DNA from: Nemopilema nomurai | Taxonomy: Eukaryota > Cnidaria > Scyphozoa > Rhizostomeae > Rhizostomatidae | Reading direction: 5' to 3' | Assembly: GCA_003864495.1 (NCBI GenBank) | Contig: ML133495.1 | Span: forward strand, 2,859,231-2,923,230 | Length of the DNA: 64,000 nt | Shown here: positions 27,470-40,800 of the stretch, in pieces | Position numbering within the stretch: the stretch's first letter is position 1 | How the letters are laid out: the number at the start of each line of letters is the position of its first letter | Position numbers and translations under genes: made by a program | Notes under the pieces: model-generated | What the model was told of the DNA's origin: nothing | Seen by the model: the letters and a program-made list of their open reading frames with translations, nothing else | Database searches by the model: none

Positions 27470-29881
27470 AAATTAGCCACTCAAGGAAACATAGAAAGCA
27501 GCTACGTAAGGGTAGATAGAAAGCAGCTACTTAAAAGTAGAAAGAAAGTAGCTTCTAAAGGTCAGATTAAAAGTAGCTACCTATGGGTAGGTAGACAGTA
27601 GCTACTTTAGGGCATATAGATAGAAGCTACTTAAAGGTAGATAGAGATTAGCTACTCTGGCAAATCTAGAAAATAGCCACTGTAGGGTAGGTAGACAGTA
27701 GCTACTAAAAGGAAGATTGAAATTAGCTACTTAAGGACGCATGAAAAGTAGCTACCAAAGGGTAGTTAGAAAGTAGCTGCCTAGGAACATATAGAAAGTA
27801 GCTACTTAAGGGTAGATTGAAAGTAGCTACTTAAGGACGTATACAGAGTAGCTACTTAAGGGTAGATTGAAAGTAGCTACTTAAGGACGTACATATAGTA
27901 GCTACTTAAGGACATATATATAGTAGCTACTTAAGGGCAGTTCCTTAAGCAGCTACTTAGTACCTGTACCTTAAGCAGCTACTTAGTACCTGTACCTTAA
28001 GCAGCTACTTAGTACCTGTACCTTAAGCAGCTACTTCGTACCTGTACTTAACAACTTAGGTACAGGTACGAAGTAGCTGCTTAAGGTACAGGTACGAAGT
28101 AGCTGCTTAAGGTACAGGTACTAAGTAGCTGCTTAAGGTACAGGTACGAAGTAGCTGCTTAAGGTACAGGTACGAAGTAGCTGCTTAAGGTACAGGTACT
28201 AAGTAGCTGCTTAAGGTACAGGTACTAAGTAGCTGCTTAAGGTACAGGTACGAAGTAGCTGCTTAAGGTACAGGTACTAAGTAGCTGCTTAAGGTACAGG
28301 TACTAAGTAGCTGCTTAAGGTACAGGTACTAAGTAGCTGCTTAAGGAACTGCCCTTAAGTAGCTACTATATATATGTCCTTAAGTAGCTACTATATGTAC
28401 GTCCTTAAGTAGCTACTTTCAATCTACCCTTAAGTAGCTACTATATGTACATCCTTAAGTAGCTACTTTCAATCTACCCTTAAGTAGCTAATTTCTATAT
28501 GTCCTTAAGTAGCTATTTTCTATCTACCATTAAGTAGCTAATTTCTATATGTCCTTAAGTAGCTACTTTCTATCTACCCTTAAGTAGCTACACTCTATAT
28601 GTCTTTAAGTAGCTACTTTCAATCTACCCTTAAGTAGGTACACTCTATTATATGTCCTTAAGTAGCTACTTTCAATCTACACTTAAGTAGCTACTCTCTA
28701 TATGTCCTTAAGTAGCTATTTTCTATCTACCATTAAGTAGCTACTCTCTATACGTCCTTAAGTAGCTACTTTCAATCTACCCTTAAGTAGCTACTCTCTA
28801 TATGTCCATAAGTAGCTAATTTCTATCTACCCTAAAGTAGCTACTCTCTATATGTCCTTAAGTAGCTACTTTCTACCTATGCTTAAATAGCTACTTTCTA
28901 TATGTCCTTAAGTAGCTATTTTCTATCTACCCTTAAGTAGCTACTCTCTATATGTCTATAAGTAGCTACTTTCAACCTACCTATAAGTAGCTACTTTATG
29001 TACGTCCTTAAGTAGCTACTTTCAATCTACCCTTAAGTAGCTACTCTCTATATGTCCTTAAGTAGCTACTTTCAATCTACCCTTAAGTAGGTACACTCTA
29101 TTATATGTCCTTAAGTAGCTACTTTCAATCTACACTTAAGTAGCTACTCTCTATATGTCCTTAAGTAGCTATTTTCTATCTACCATTAAGTAGCTACTCT
29201 CTATACGTCCTTAAGTAGCTACTTTCAATCTACCCTTAAGTAGCTACTCTCTATATGTCCATAAGTAGCTAATTTCTATCTACCCTAAAGTAGCTACTCT
29301 CTATATGTCCTTAAGTAGCTACTTTCTACCTATGCTTAAATAGCTACTTTCTATATGTCCTTAAGTAGCTATTTTCTATCTACCCTTAAGTAGCTACTCT
29401 CTATATGTCTATAAGTAGCTACTTTCAACCTACCTATAAGTAGCTACTTTATGTACGTCCTTAAGTAGCTACTTTCAATCTACCCTTAAGTAGCTACTCT
29501 CTATATGTCCTTAAGTAGCTATTTTCTATCTACCATTAAGTAGCTACTCTCTATACGTCCTTAAGTAGCTACTTTCAATCTACCCTTAAGTAGCTACCTT
29601 CTATATGTCCTTAAGTAGCTACTTTCAATCTACCCTTAAGTAGCTACTTTCTATATGTCCTTAAGTAGCTACTTTCAATCTACCCTTAAGTAGCTACTCT
29701 CTATATTCCTTAAGTATCTACTTTCAATATACCCTTAAGTAGCTACTATCTATATGTCCTTAAGTAGCTAATTTCTATCTACCCTTTAGTTGCTACTATA
29801 TATATGCCCTTGAGTAGCTCCTTTATATCTACGCTTACGTAGCTACTATCTATATGTCCTTAAGTAGCTAATTTCTATCTA
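27470..29881. repeat. Large palindromic minisatellite array
   Basis: Dozens of copies of a roughly 25-base unit built round the 12-base palindrome AAGTAGCTACTT, usually inside CTTAAGTAGCTACTTAAG-like sequence, with alternating linkers (TTCAATCTACC, CTCTATATGTCC). Left of about 28050 the linkers run in one orientation, and right of it in the other, so the array is one long inverted repeat. At the axis, 28021-28047 and 28060-28086 are perfect reverse complements separated by 12 bases. Beside the axis a 26-base variant (GCAGCTACTTAGTACCTGTA core) is present about four times on the left and about ten times on the right. Degenerate copies extend to about 27420 and, past an insertion, to about 30780. 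Confidence 0.95.
28631..29515. repeat. Higher-order repeat, 453-base period, two copies
   Basis: Inside the right arm of the minisatellite a block of about 18 units recurs almost exactly 453 bases later. The rare variant TAAGTAGGTACACTC, for example, occurs at 28631 and again at 29084, followed by the same run of variant units. The match ends near 29515. This marks a recent segmental duplication within the array. Confidence 0.85.
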
Positions 29882-30239
29882 TAGAAACGAGTAAAAATAG
29901 GTTTTTACCGACTGCGTTGTTCCACCTCTATGAACGATCCGAGCCAAAGTTGTTAACGTTTTTAACGTGCAGAGAACACGGAGCCAGACTGAGAGAGAGA
30001 GAGAGAGACGACGCGTTGCCTGTTGTATTCTGTACCCCTGTTTCTGACTGACTTTACAATTATATTTATACTGATTAATCTAAGAATGAATTTGCTGATG
30101 TGGGATGAGAGAGGATGATGAAATGGTGATGTAATGAGGATGGAAAAGTCTAGGCTGGGGAGCGAGAAAAGATGTGTCAGCATTACATGGTGTGACAATG
30201 GAAAGTAGACAAAGGAGTCACTACAAATTGACCTTTTAG
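29882..30239. mobile_element. Unrelated insert interrupting the minisatellite
   Basis: About 358 bases without the AAGTAGCTACTT unit separate the main array from further degenerate units at 30240 onward. It contains a GA tract at 29990-30008 and no recognisable gene. I could not find clear terminal inverted repeats or a target duplication, so its status as an inserted element is a guess; it could equally be the original flank. Confidence 0.3.
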
Positions 30240-30780
30240 TACCCACTATCTATATGTCCTTAAGTAGCTACTCTCTATCTACCTTTTAGTAGATACTTTT
30301 TAGATGTTTTAAGATGGCTTCATTCTATCTACCCGTAAGTGACACTGTTTTTGTATGTCTTTAGGTAGCTACGATTAAAGTAATAAGCTAAATTAATAGT
30401 TTATATAAGTCCTTAGGTGGCTACTTTTTATCGTTCATCAAAAAGCTATATTTATTTGAACTTTGATAGGTACTGTCTACCTACCTTTAAGTAGCTATTC
30501 ATGTGTTGTTAAGTAGCTACTTGGTTTTTCTTCAATAGCCTCTTGGTAAGTGCCATGAAGCTCATACTTTCTGTCTTTAGTGAAGTAGCTACGTTCTATC
30601 TTCTCGTATATGGCTTCTTCTATTTGTCCTAAGTGGTTATGTTCTATATCACACCTTTACGTAGCTACTCCCGATCCTATCTTGAATAAATACCTTTATT
30701 GCGTCGAAGATGGGTCACTTTTTACGTGTCGTTAAGTGGTTGCGACACATCACCTCTAAAGTAGCTACTTGGTATTTATT
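30240..30780. repeat. Degenerate tail of the minisatellite
   Basis: Scattered, decayed units (AAGTAGCTAC-like, with CTATATGTCC and TCTACC linkers) spaced at 25-60 bases, fading to ordinary sequence near 30780. Confidence 0.7.
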
Positions 30781-31821
30781 CTCGCAGAAAGTTATATTCC
30801 ATTTGTTACTGTTTTTATAGAATGGAATTAAAAAGCAAGCAAATATTTTCAGTACAGTTGTCTATTTTTCGAGAAATGAAAACTATGAACAGGCTTGAAA
30901 AAAGCATGATTATAATAATATTGCATTCATTATTAGTGTAAAGATTATATTGTAACGTGGCCTATGCTAATTTTGTGTGACTTATGTAGCTATTATTGGT
31001 ACCAACTAGTGATATCCTGCTGTGACGTCATCTTTTGTGTAGAAACATACGATTTTTGGATCAGAATGAGATCAGTAATCACAGGGAAGCGTCAAATTTG
31101 CAGTGAGTTATTGCAAAATTATTAAGTTATGCAAAATTATTTGCGAAGGAAAGATAAAACCTTGCTGAAGAGGGTGATTTTCATTGGTACTCCATTTTCT
31201 TTTGGCGATGTCCTTCCTTATTTTAAAGATTTTTTAATCTCCAAATATCCAAAAGAGGAATGAAGTCATGCAAAAAAATATTTCGACAGAGAGTGCAAGA
31301 AATGTGGTGAGGTATAAACTTTTGGCTCTACCTGTATAGGCTACAAGGTGGAAGTTTTTGTCTGACCCCGAAATTCAGATACTATACAGTCATGAATAGT
31401 ATGGAAACTTACAAAAGTGAACAATATACGAAAAACATCTTTAAAAATTGAATAAAAGTTGCTGTGATCGTGAGAAATGTGTCCAGCGTTGTTAACAAGT
31501 CAAATAATTTCGTTACAAATCGCTTGGAAACTTTTCATATTCAAACATAGGCATAAATAGAAACATAAAAATTCGTTTGTAAAATCAGCAGAAATAGAAA
31601 ACCGTATGATGGATTTTTTCAGAAAAATTTTTCACCATCAAACTTGTTTTCGTGAATTGGCTACTTTAATAGCATGCGACATTTAGTCAAAGTGAATTGA
31701 ATGTAACGTAATAAACAGGTGTGTTGATCGACTGCCCATTTGCCAGTTTCCATTCAACGGTCCTTTACCCATCGTCTCTTTTTCATAGCAAGCAAGATTT
31801 GCTAAGTGGACTCCACCCTAC

Positions 31822-34800
31822 TCACTGACGCTGCCCAGCATACACTGGATTGTCATACTTCTGTTTGGCTCCTTTGTAAATGGGATTTTCGGTCTAAGGC
31901 GAATAAGCGAAATGATTATTCTTACGACCCTGGTCATTGTGTACAGTGTACTTTAACGCAGTGGAACGTTCCATTGTAAACCAGATAAATTGTCGAATCG
32001 ATTGTCGAGAAATTGAGGACTGTTCCTCAAAAGGCGTTGTGCATCAGTATTTGACACGGTTTAATGATTTATTATTGCAAGGCAAAAAATTGTTCGTCTT
32101 TCTCATCATAAGAGCAATCATAATGTTTTTTGGCTTATAAATCGTGATGGCTTTTTCCATAGTATAATTAAAGTTGCAAAATTCAAATGACACCTGTGGT
32201 ATAAATAGCACACAATTTAACTTCATATAGCGATTCATTAGCAAAGGGATTAGCATCAGGGGGGGGAGGGGGGTGATGGGTGGGAGATAGAATAAGCGCA
32301 AAAAAGAATGCTGCAAACCTTATTCCAATTTAAACTGGCTGCTTCTTTTTGAAATTTTGAAAACTCACGCCTATCCTGTGGAAGATAAAGTATAGTGTGA
32401 CGTTGATAAAGATAAAGTATAATATTCAAGCCGTTGAATGGTAGTAAGGACGCCTGCCCTGTTAGCCCTTCTATGGAATATGCAGTTGAGATGACTAATA
32501 TCATGATGATAGCACAAATGACATTCACAAATTAAAAATCTTGGGTCTTTATCCTCAGATAAACACTCTGTTCTACACTGACATTGCTCAGAGAACAATA
32601 TACACATGATGCGAATACGAGGCTACTTACATAGGCCGATACCAACAGCTTCCAAATTAGAAGAGCAATAAGAGTCGCCAGCAAGAGGCCACCAATGATA
32701 CCGAGGATAATGGCCAGAATATCTATATCTTTCGAAGTTCTCGAAGGGCAAGCTACGGTTTTAGAGGTTAAAATGTTATAGTTGGCCCTTTTAGAGATAT
32801 TGTGAAGAATGCACAACAAAATTAGCATCAACTGCGTTGCTACCAAATTTCAGAAAGATGGCATCGTATGTAACAGAATAAGGAAGTTTCTCATCTTTGA
32901 GCAGTGAAAAGATCTCAAGTGCATCTTTTGAATTCACAAAGCACACGTGACTAGATGCTGTGATAGCAGGAGCTGCTGGGTAGGAGAAAAGAAAGAATTT
33001 TGTGGTTACATTGTTTCTAGGAGGGAGGAGCCAGGAACATGTCAAAAGGATGACTCGAATTCGCTACCAGCGCTCATGTATTGATTGCATAACCCGAGAA
33101 GAATGTCCTGCCGCTCTAAACACTGTACCTCTACCAAGAATAAAGTAAAGACCTTTATGTCCTCTATGCCTACTACATACTATGTCAACGAGGCCTCTTT
33201 TCTACGGCTTTACATAAAGCTAGAATAACGTGCCATTTACTCACTCTTTTTGGGGTTCACCCAAGTCGTATTTCCATCATCCGAAACGGAGTAGGAAAAT
33301 ACAATGAAGCATCCATCATTACCTGGAGCTTCACACTTCTGGCCGAATGCTGTGATGGAAATACAAAATTTTTAAAAGGCCAGCCAGTCAATAATGGGAT
33401 TATGTGACATGTAGAGAGTTAGTGTGGAGTTTGGCAACTCGAGTAGATTGTTATTAGCAACAGCCTTTGAGTTTCGAAGATATTGTAACTTCGATGCCCT
33501 AATGCGTACAACACTGTCCTAGAATGGGATATCAAAGTGTTTAGAAAGCCTAAGATATTTTTTTTGAGGGGGGGGGGGGGGGTAATTAGCAATGGGAAGA
33601 GATTATTCGATAGCATCACACTGACTACAGCTAGAGCGTCGACAGAAGAATCTTGATAGAGGTGCATGTTGGCTTTATATATGAAAACTAGAGTTTGTGA
33701 GGCAAAATTGAAGCTTATTTACAGTTATTGTTCGGTTAAACTGGGAGACGTAGGTGAGGAGGGATTTGGGTATCACCCTTTAAAGTTTTACCACAGTTTA
33801 CAAAGATATTGATGAATGGTTTCATGCTGTCGCCAACCTGTGTCATTCGTCTTGACAATTTGTAAGGAGCAATTTCGGCACGTTTCAGGGGTTCCATGAT
33901 TAAAGGCCTGACAGAAGACGCAGTCACTCTTTCGCGAACATTGGCCGGAGCAAGACTAGAATTGAAAATATATTCATTTATGCAAATTGGGAATAGCCAA
34001 AAAGGGTAAGGTTGATATATTGTGTTATGTTTAAAAAGTGATTAATATCTCAATGCAGTATGAGTGAGGATTCATTCGTTAAGAAAGAATATAAATACTC
34101 AAGCTTGCCTTGAAAATATGTAAAGATGATGTATATTGCTTATTTATGTGGTAATCGGTACAACACAAGTATGGGCAATAGATCGATTGTAGGTGCGATT
34201 TGACATTGCACAGAAAGCAAGCATACCGGGCAGGCTTCGCAATGTGTTCCCCTGTAGCCGACATCGCAGTTACATACTCCGCAGTCACATTTTCCCTTTC
34301 CCCCACAGACGACCTGCGTTGGAAGATCAGGTGAAAACGATAACAATAAATTCCATAACCATAAACGATAACAATAAATAAGCCCATCTACTTAAATTCC
34401 AATCATCTAAAAGATGCTTATCAAATTAATGATTGTGGGTGCAGTTCAACAGGTGATAGTGCAGCTCACTTTAACATAGTCTCCCTCCCTGGGCTGTAGA
34501 AACCCATCTTGATATTGATTTTTGGTGGTATATACCCATCTATGCAGATGGCTTTAATGTGCGCACTTCCAAAAAGTCCCTCCTTTGTGTCACTGCACCC
34601 TGCTTTACTGTATCACCGTCTGCCTTTGGTACAAATTTATATTCAATTACTGCCAGAACTGCACTCTTTTGTCCTCTCTTACAATGATCATGCTTCGTAT
34701 CTTTCTCTTGAGCCCATCTACTTTTCCTTGCATCAATAAATTTTTCTATAGGAAAAAATTCATGCCCCGAAAACCACCCACAAAGTGTACCTTCATAGTG

Positions 34801-37800
34801 CTCTAAATACCCAAAATGACATCACTTGTATCATGGGCTCGAACAAGTTAAGTGCTGCAGATGCAACTGTAAATTTCCCTGCGATTTCTCATCGTTTGAA
34901 AGAACTGGACCTTATCATACTTCACAAGAAAACGTTACAGAGCGACAGGAAAGCAATGCATAAACGCTGATTGTCTTTGCCGAAAGCTCCTCAATTGAGA
35001 CATTTATAAATTCACAATGTGGCACAACAAGACGTGCACAAGGGTCTATGGCTACCTCAAATGATAGAAAGTCGCATCCACTCATTTATCTTTGTAGTGA
35101 TACAACAAAACTGCAGATAAAAGCCGAAGCAAAAAGGAGCGCTGTGACGTCAACAAAGCCAATATATTAATAACGTCAACAAAGCCAAATATGATATAAA
35201 ACCACCCCACTTCATCTCATATAACCAGTCAGCTTACCCCATTTTTGACACAGTCTTTCTCAACCAGAGTGCAGTTTTTCTGTCCACAGTTACTTCCAAT
35301 CCAAACTCCCTTGCATGCACACTTGTTGCACTCACAAACCCCCTGATTTGGTCCTGCGTCAATACAAAGATTTCTCTATAAAATCTGTTTTAACAGCCCC
35401 CCCAAAAAGAACAGAAAAGCTGTGACATAACTGGCTAAAAGGGTTTAAGTTGTCTGGAGGTTGCAAAACGGTTTCAAGACGGTTGTAGGGAAGTGGCTGG
35501 CTGTTCAAGAGGACAGGTATTCTACATTCAAAGAGGATGGAGTTATTATTAATGTCACACTGAATGCTGTTTTGTATTGAAGCCAAAAAATGGTTAATAG
35601 AGCCAATAATTTTATTTGCTGCTAATGAGAAAGATGCAGAAAACTGATACTCAACGTAAGGGGTAATAATTTTAGTAACAATGAAATCGACCATATTAAG
35701 AATTGAGTGATGACTTTCATACCTCCACATTCTATTCCATTGTGCAAATCACACCCAAAATTTCTACATTCACAATAGGTTCCAGAGATTTGCTCCGCTG
35801 GATTCTGGGAGGTTTTATTTAAAAATAGAATAGAAAGGTATAGATGGATTAACGTTTGCTTGAAGATGACGTATGATCATTTGGGTCCAAGCAGAATTCT
35901 AGCACTGGAATTACACAAAATGTTGCTATTCCAAAATCTACCTTGATCAACTCTAAAACCAAACTTAAAATCTGCAAAATGGCGCGCACAAGTGACAAAG
36001 TAGCACATGCAACTGAAATTGGTACAATAAGTTCAACAAGTGGCACAATGTGATACAATGCTAAAGGTGGGGCAAAAACATCAAAATACTAGAACAGCAA
36101 AATGGGACACAACATGATATGTGGCAATATATGGGACTCAATACCAAAAATGAGAGACCTAGCATGAAGCTAAAAGTGGCAAATATGAAAAACAATGCTA
36201 AATGCCAACATAATACCAAAAGTGACCAGAAGAGACATACCTTCCGGGGTGTACACACACATGACCCACAAATGCACAAGCCAGATTTGCTGCAAATATG
36301 GCCGCTTGTAGTACTTTTAGAAAAGTAGAAATTTAAAAGCATTCTCAAAGTTTGCCCTTGAGGGAGAAGTAGAGCTTTATCAGCGAATAAAATTTTCGCA
36401 AAGTTAGAAGATGCAGCACCAATTCTTTGACTCACAAAACGTTGTTGCTAGCTTCGGGCGGGAATTACGTTTGTGGATTATGTTTTTTTGATACATGTCA
36501 TCGAACGAAGGACCTTGAAGTGACAGTCACCGACCTTTTGCTAAACAACGTTGCCTCTTGTTTGTTACATAAAAGCTTCGAAATGCTACTTTATATATGT
36601 GTTTGTTACACGCTAAATCAACCAAGACGAGATCACAGAAAATAGCACTGTGATAGAAAATGGCTCTATGCAAATTTTCATGTACCGTACATGATGTACG
36701 ATGATACACAAGGCGATGGGGATGAAGGGGCAAGTCCAGCACATACTTGGCTCTGCATCGCGAGTCATCAGTTGCTGATGGGTCAGTGCATTTGCAATCA
36801 GATCCATACCTAAAGAAAAATGTTCTAATCAACAAAATGCAACAAGAGATGAATAAAATAAGTAAACGACGCTAATGTTTTATACCACTAGGAATTGGTT
36901 TATTTGTGGATCAAAAGATGACATTCTCGTTTTGAAATGATAAGACTATCCACTATTCGCCTCAAGGTTATAAGTAATGGGCGTTCCATCTGCATATCAA
37001 CAAAAATAAGACGGGTCAGATGACGAAAGAGAAGGGTCAATGAGCTCAACTCAGGTCTATTAAGCAAAAATAAACTAACTTTCCAGCGTCACAGTAGCAC
37101 TTGCCACAGGCGAATGTTCCAGCAGAGTTGCATTTCGTGCTGTTCTTTTTCTAAAATGTCAGAAAACACCCCAATTAGTAATGACCTAATTATGATTATG
37201 GAAGCAAGTAACATACTAATGACAGAATGGAGTCAAAAAGGTAGATTGTAAGTAGTTAAGGATTTGGAAAAAGAAAATAATTAAGAAAACTATCATTGTA
37301 AATGATAGGTTGCCATTTGCTTACAGCCAGGGGCTCCTTTTCACAATCGCAATCACACTTGACATCGACGTTGACTTTGACGTCTCCAAAACCAATAATA
37401 CTAATATCAAAACTGAAAGAGAAAGAAAGGCTTCGTTAAAAATTAGTGTTGTGCAGTGTAAAAATGTGTCAAGTTCTTATTTGATGTAGCTGTGTTGTAT
37501 TACATCTCTTGCTTGGTGTTTCTGTGTGGCATTCTGCAAATATTCTTCAAATGAGTGGTATAGCTGACCAAAAAGTGGATGCCGCCAAAACTGTCATTCA
37601 TTTCCATCTGGCATTCGTAGGGGAATTCTTTTTAGAACCCTTTCAACTCACACACTTAGCTCTTTCCCAAAAAAACCCATCTACCCCAAATACGTCTTCA
37701 AAAGGTGTTCAAATAAACACTTGTATGTTCCAATCAAAGACAGAAACAACAAAAAGGACATCCTGCATACGTCAAAAATGCTGTCTATGAACTAAAGGTT

Positions 37801-40800
37801 ACTGGTAGCTCATAGACATCGTTGTTAACAGAGCCAGAATTACAACCTTTCAGCATTGCAATACCTTTTCTGTTTTTTCACAGCATCTGAGCATCGTTGA
37901 GGGGTGACAGAGATTTCAAAAACCACTTCTTCGTTGATTTTCACACTCGTACACTCGTTATCACCAGCAACTTGCCTATGCAAAAACGGTTTGTGATGAG
38001 AGTGTTATCGAAGTCATCAAATGCCCTATCAGATGCTAAATGGGATTGAATTGTCTAAATTTTATTGATTAGATAAGTTAAAGAACCTTGCGTTTGAGTA
38101 CATATGCATTGGTTAGAAAGGTGAAGCAGACGGCGCTTTCAAAGCAGAACAGATACAGCCGGAGGTGGAAAAGAAAATACCCCATTAATAGTCTGACGGA
38201 ATTCACTAACCTGCATTTAATCGGTTTGTATTCAATTTTGAAATCATCTGGTTTACTGTCAACAAGACGCACCGTTGAAGAAATTTTCTGGAAGCATAAT
38301 GAAATTAAATTGAAAGGCAAGCAACAAATGAGTACTTAAAGAATAATAAACGAAACGAATGAACTGGTAATTTTATCAGAAAGCCACATAATGCAGTCCA
38401 TGAGAAGTTAACTAGCAAACACATAGGATATAAAATAAATTGAATTTTTGGGAATTAAATCTTTCTTTCCACTTTTCATTCATCTATTCTCACCTTGTGG
38501 CTCTTCATTGAAAGAGCTGATCTTCCTGCCATTTCTTACCTCTTTGAACGTGCCAGTTATCTATCCCTAAGTCTCTACCAAAACTAAAAGCCAACAATTA
38601 TGCATTTTAAGCTTTGATATGAAGGCTTACTTGATAATTCTCCCGAATTAAGCTGACAATGTTGCTTGAGTCACTCGTCAGTGTACCAACAGTCGTGCCC
38701 AGGTCTTTCCATTCCTCGGCTAGAAACTGCAACATGAGTAAATGCTTGATTCCCATGGATAATCATGTTTTTAAGGGCTCACATTCTTTCCTAAAATATA
38801 CTTTGAGCCCAACAGGCAATAGCCTATAACATTGAAATGCCACGATAGCTAAAACATGGTTTTGCTAGGGATCAAATTCTATACCCTGGATTTGAAACCT
38901 TTTATCAAAAAGCGTACGTACGGGCAGAAATGGTGTTTAATGCAGAAGCCAAGAGTAATAGAATAAGTGTAATAGAGTCAGTCTGGAGAGAAGACCCGTT
39001 ATGGCGGAGGTTGCTGCTCTGAAGCCTGCGTTTAATTATTTAAAGAAAATAAATTCTTTTGTTGAATAACCTCTTATCTTCTTGAAAACTTTTGCTTTGA
39101 TAGCAATACAATGTTTTTAAGTAAGTGATGAAAATAAGGTTGATCGAAAACTTACGTCATAGAGTGTTTTGACACCACTTGTAACTGCAAGAATAGGAAC
39201 AATCTTGCTTTCTCTTAGTTTCGTTCTTAGGAACCCGACAGAGGGATAATCCTAGAGGAAATGTCTGAATTAATATAAGGCACTTGGGAGTATGAGAGTT
39301 ATCAGTGCAAAAGGGTACTGCTCCGTGAAATGAAAAGCTTCTTTTAGAACAAGCAAAGGTATGAAATTTGTGAGGCAAATGTTTCAAAATCAAAAGAAAA
39401 GGGAGCCAAGTTGTTCTGCACACCTCAAACCTTTGTTAATTCACATTACAAGTGAGTATTTTAAACATACCATAACAGTGCTTTTTGAGTAGGTGTTGGC
39501 ATCATCCATGTGGCATTTCCCATCGTTTGGAATGACAATTCCTCCAATCTGTACAAGAAATAAGGACAATTAAGGCATCGAGATAGAATAGAAGTCATTG
39601 TAATTTCCCGCATTGCTACTCTGAAAGCAGCTAAAGCTTCAGAACTAGTAAACTTTTTCCACTGTTGATAGTAAATTTTGTAGTAAATTTGCATCAAACA
39701 AGTTACTGCACTTTATACCTGTCCTAGAACTAGCTCCCTCCAGCCTAGCATGATAGTGGTATTTGTGATATGTATGAAGTTTACCAACTTTTGAAGAAGT
39801 CACGCAAGTGAATTTGCAAAAGCAAAGTACCTTTCCATCTCCAGCACTGTGAAAAGAGGCGTCAGTAACGAATACAACAATCTTCCTTGCGAAAGTCTTT
39901 GATCTCCAGCCAATTTCCTGCATAGAATCATTGATGTTTTTTAAACAATGTAGAACACGATATCAAAGGAATGTCAAATGAAGTGGGAACTTATAACACT
40001 GAGTCGTGAAAAGGTTACATTGACCGATAACATAATGCGAGCAACAGTGACAAAGTATTTCCAAGTCAACTTGGAGAGAGTGGCGGTTTAAGAGGAGCCA
40101 TGGCCCCAGGCCCCATGCTTCTGGTAACCCAGAATGGGCGCTGCACCAAGAAAGAATTGAAAGGCACCACCTCGAGGCATAACCATTGTAACGGAAGAGA
40201 ACTTGAAGAATAATCTTGGCTCAGGTTCCCGAAGTCCCCAGAACTGCCACTGCCTGGAGATATTGGTTAAGAACATCTTCAACAAAGGAAGTAACATCGG
40301 AAAAACGTTGCCTTCTCAACAAAGCACAATTTATTAATTTTTATTCAAATTTGTAACGAAAATTTCATTGACTGCCTTCAAGAGGGTCCTGGACTAAGTT
40401 TAATTGTGACTGTAAATAACCCTCTTAATGTTAGCGTTTTTGCTGGCACCATCAGTGCATTTCTTGTAAGCGTAAGAAGAGGCCATGCACTATGCTTATA
40501 ACGACATGGCAATTTGATGGGGACACTGCATAAGAGGCAATGTTCCACAGTACAGTAGCTTCTGTGTGACAATAATTAGCTTATTGTCAAGAATACCTTA
40601 TCACAGACAGCCAGTTGCATCAAAGCATCGAAACCTCCTTCCGGTTTGTCACGACTTCCAGATATTGTCTGTCTTCGTACACCATGCTAGAAGGCAGCCG
40701 AAAAAATTCTTCACAGACAGCGCAAGAAAATAGGTTATTTTCCCTGCTACCTGTTAGCTTATCTGTTACGACACATGGTTTTGCTGCCACACCAAAAAGT

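Larger units (their letters stand above)
22681..31821. other. Gene-poor spacer between integrin copies B and C
   Basis: No complete gene is recognised. The left part (22681-24600) has GC-rich patches, e.g. 23500-23570, and short overlapping open frames on both strands near 24180-24591 with no known domain. One exon-like block lies at 25564-25705. The centre is the palindromic minisatellite. To the right (30780-31700) is plain AT-rich sequence. The last part, just below 31822, should hold the copy C 3' UTR. Confidence 0.6.

Noticed and set aside
27470..29881. CRISPR-like array
   Set aside because: Repeats about 25 bases apart, but no unique spacers; linkers are themselves repeated variants and the genome is animal.
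31019..31030. Further TGACGTCA sites (about 10505, 31022, 35153, 47796, 63792)
   Set aside because: Isolated eight-base matches without the accompanying block; expected by chance in this length or in coding sequence.
32791..33045. Minus-strand open frame near the copy C membrane exon
   Set aside because: Intron sequence: the joined exons 33245-33349 and 32631-32752 are in phase without it.
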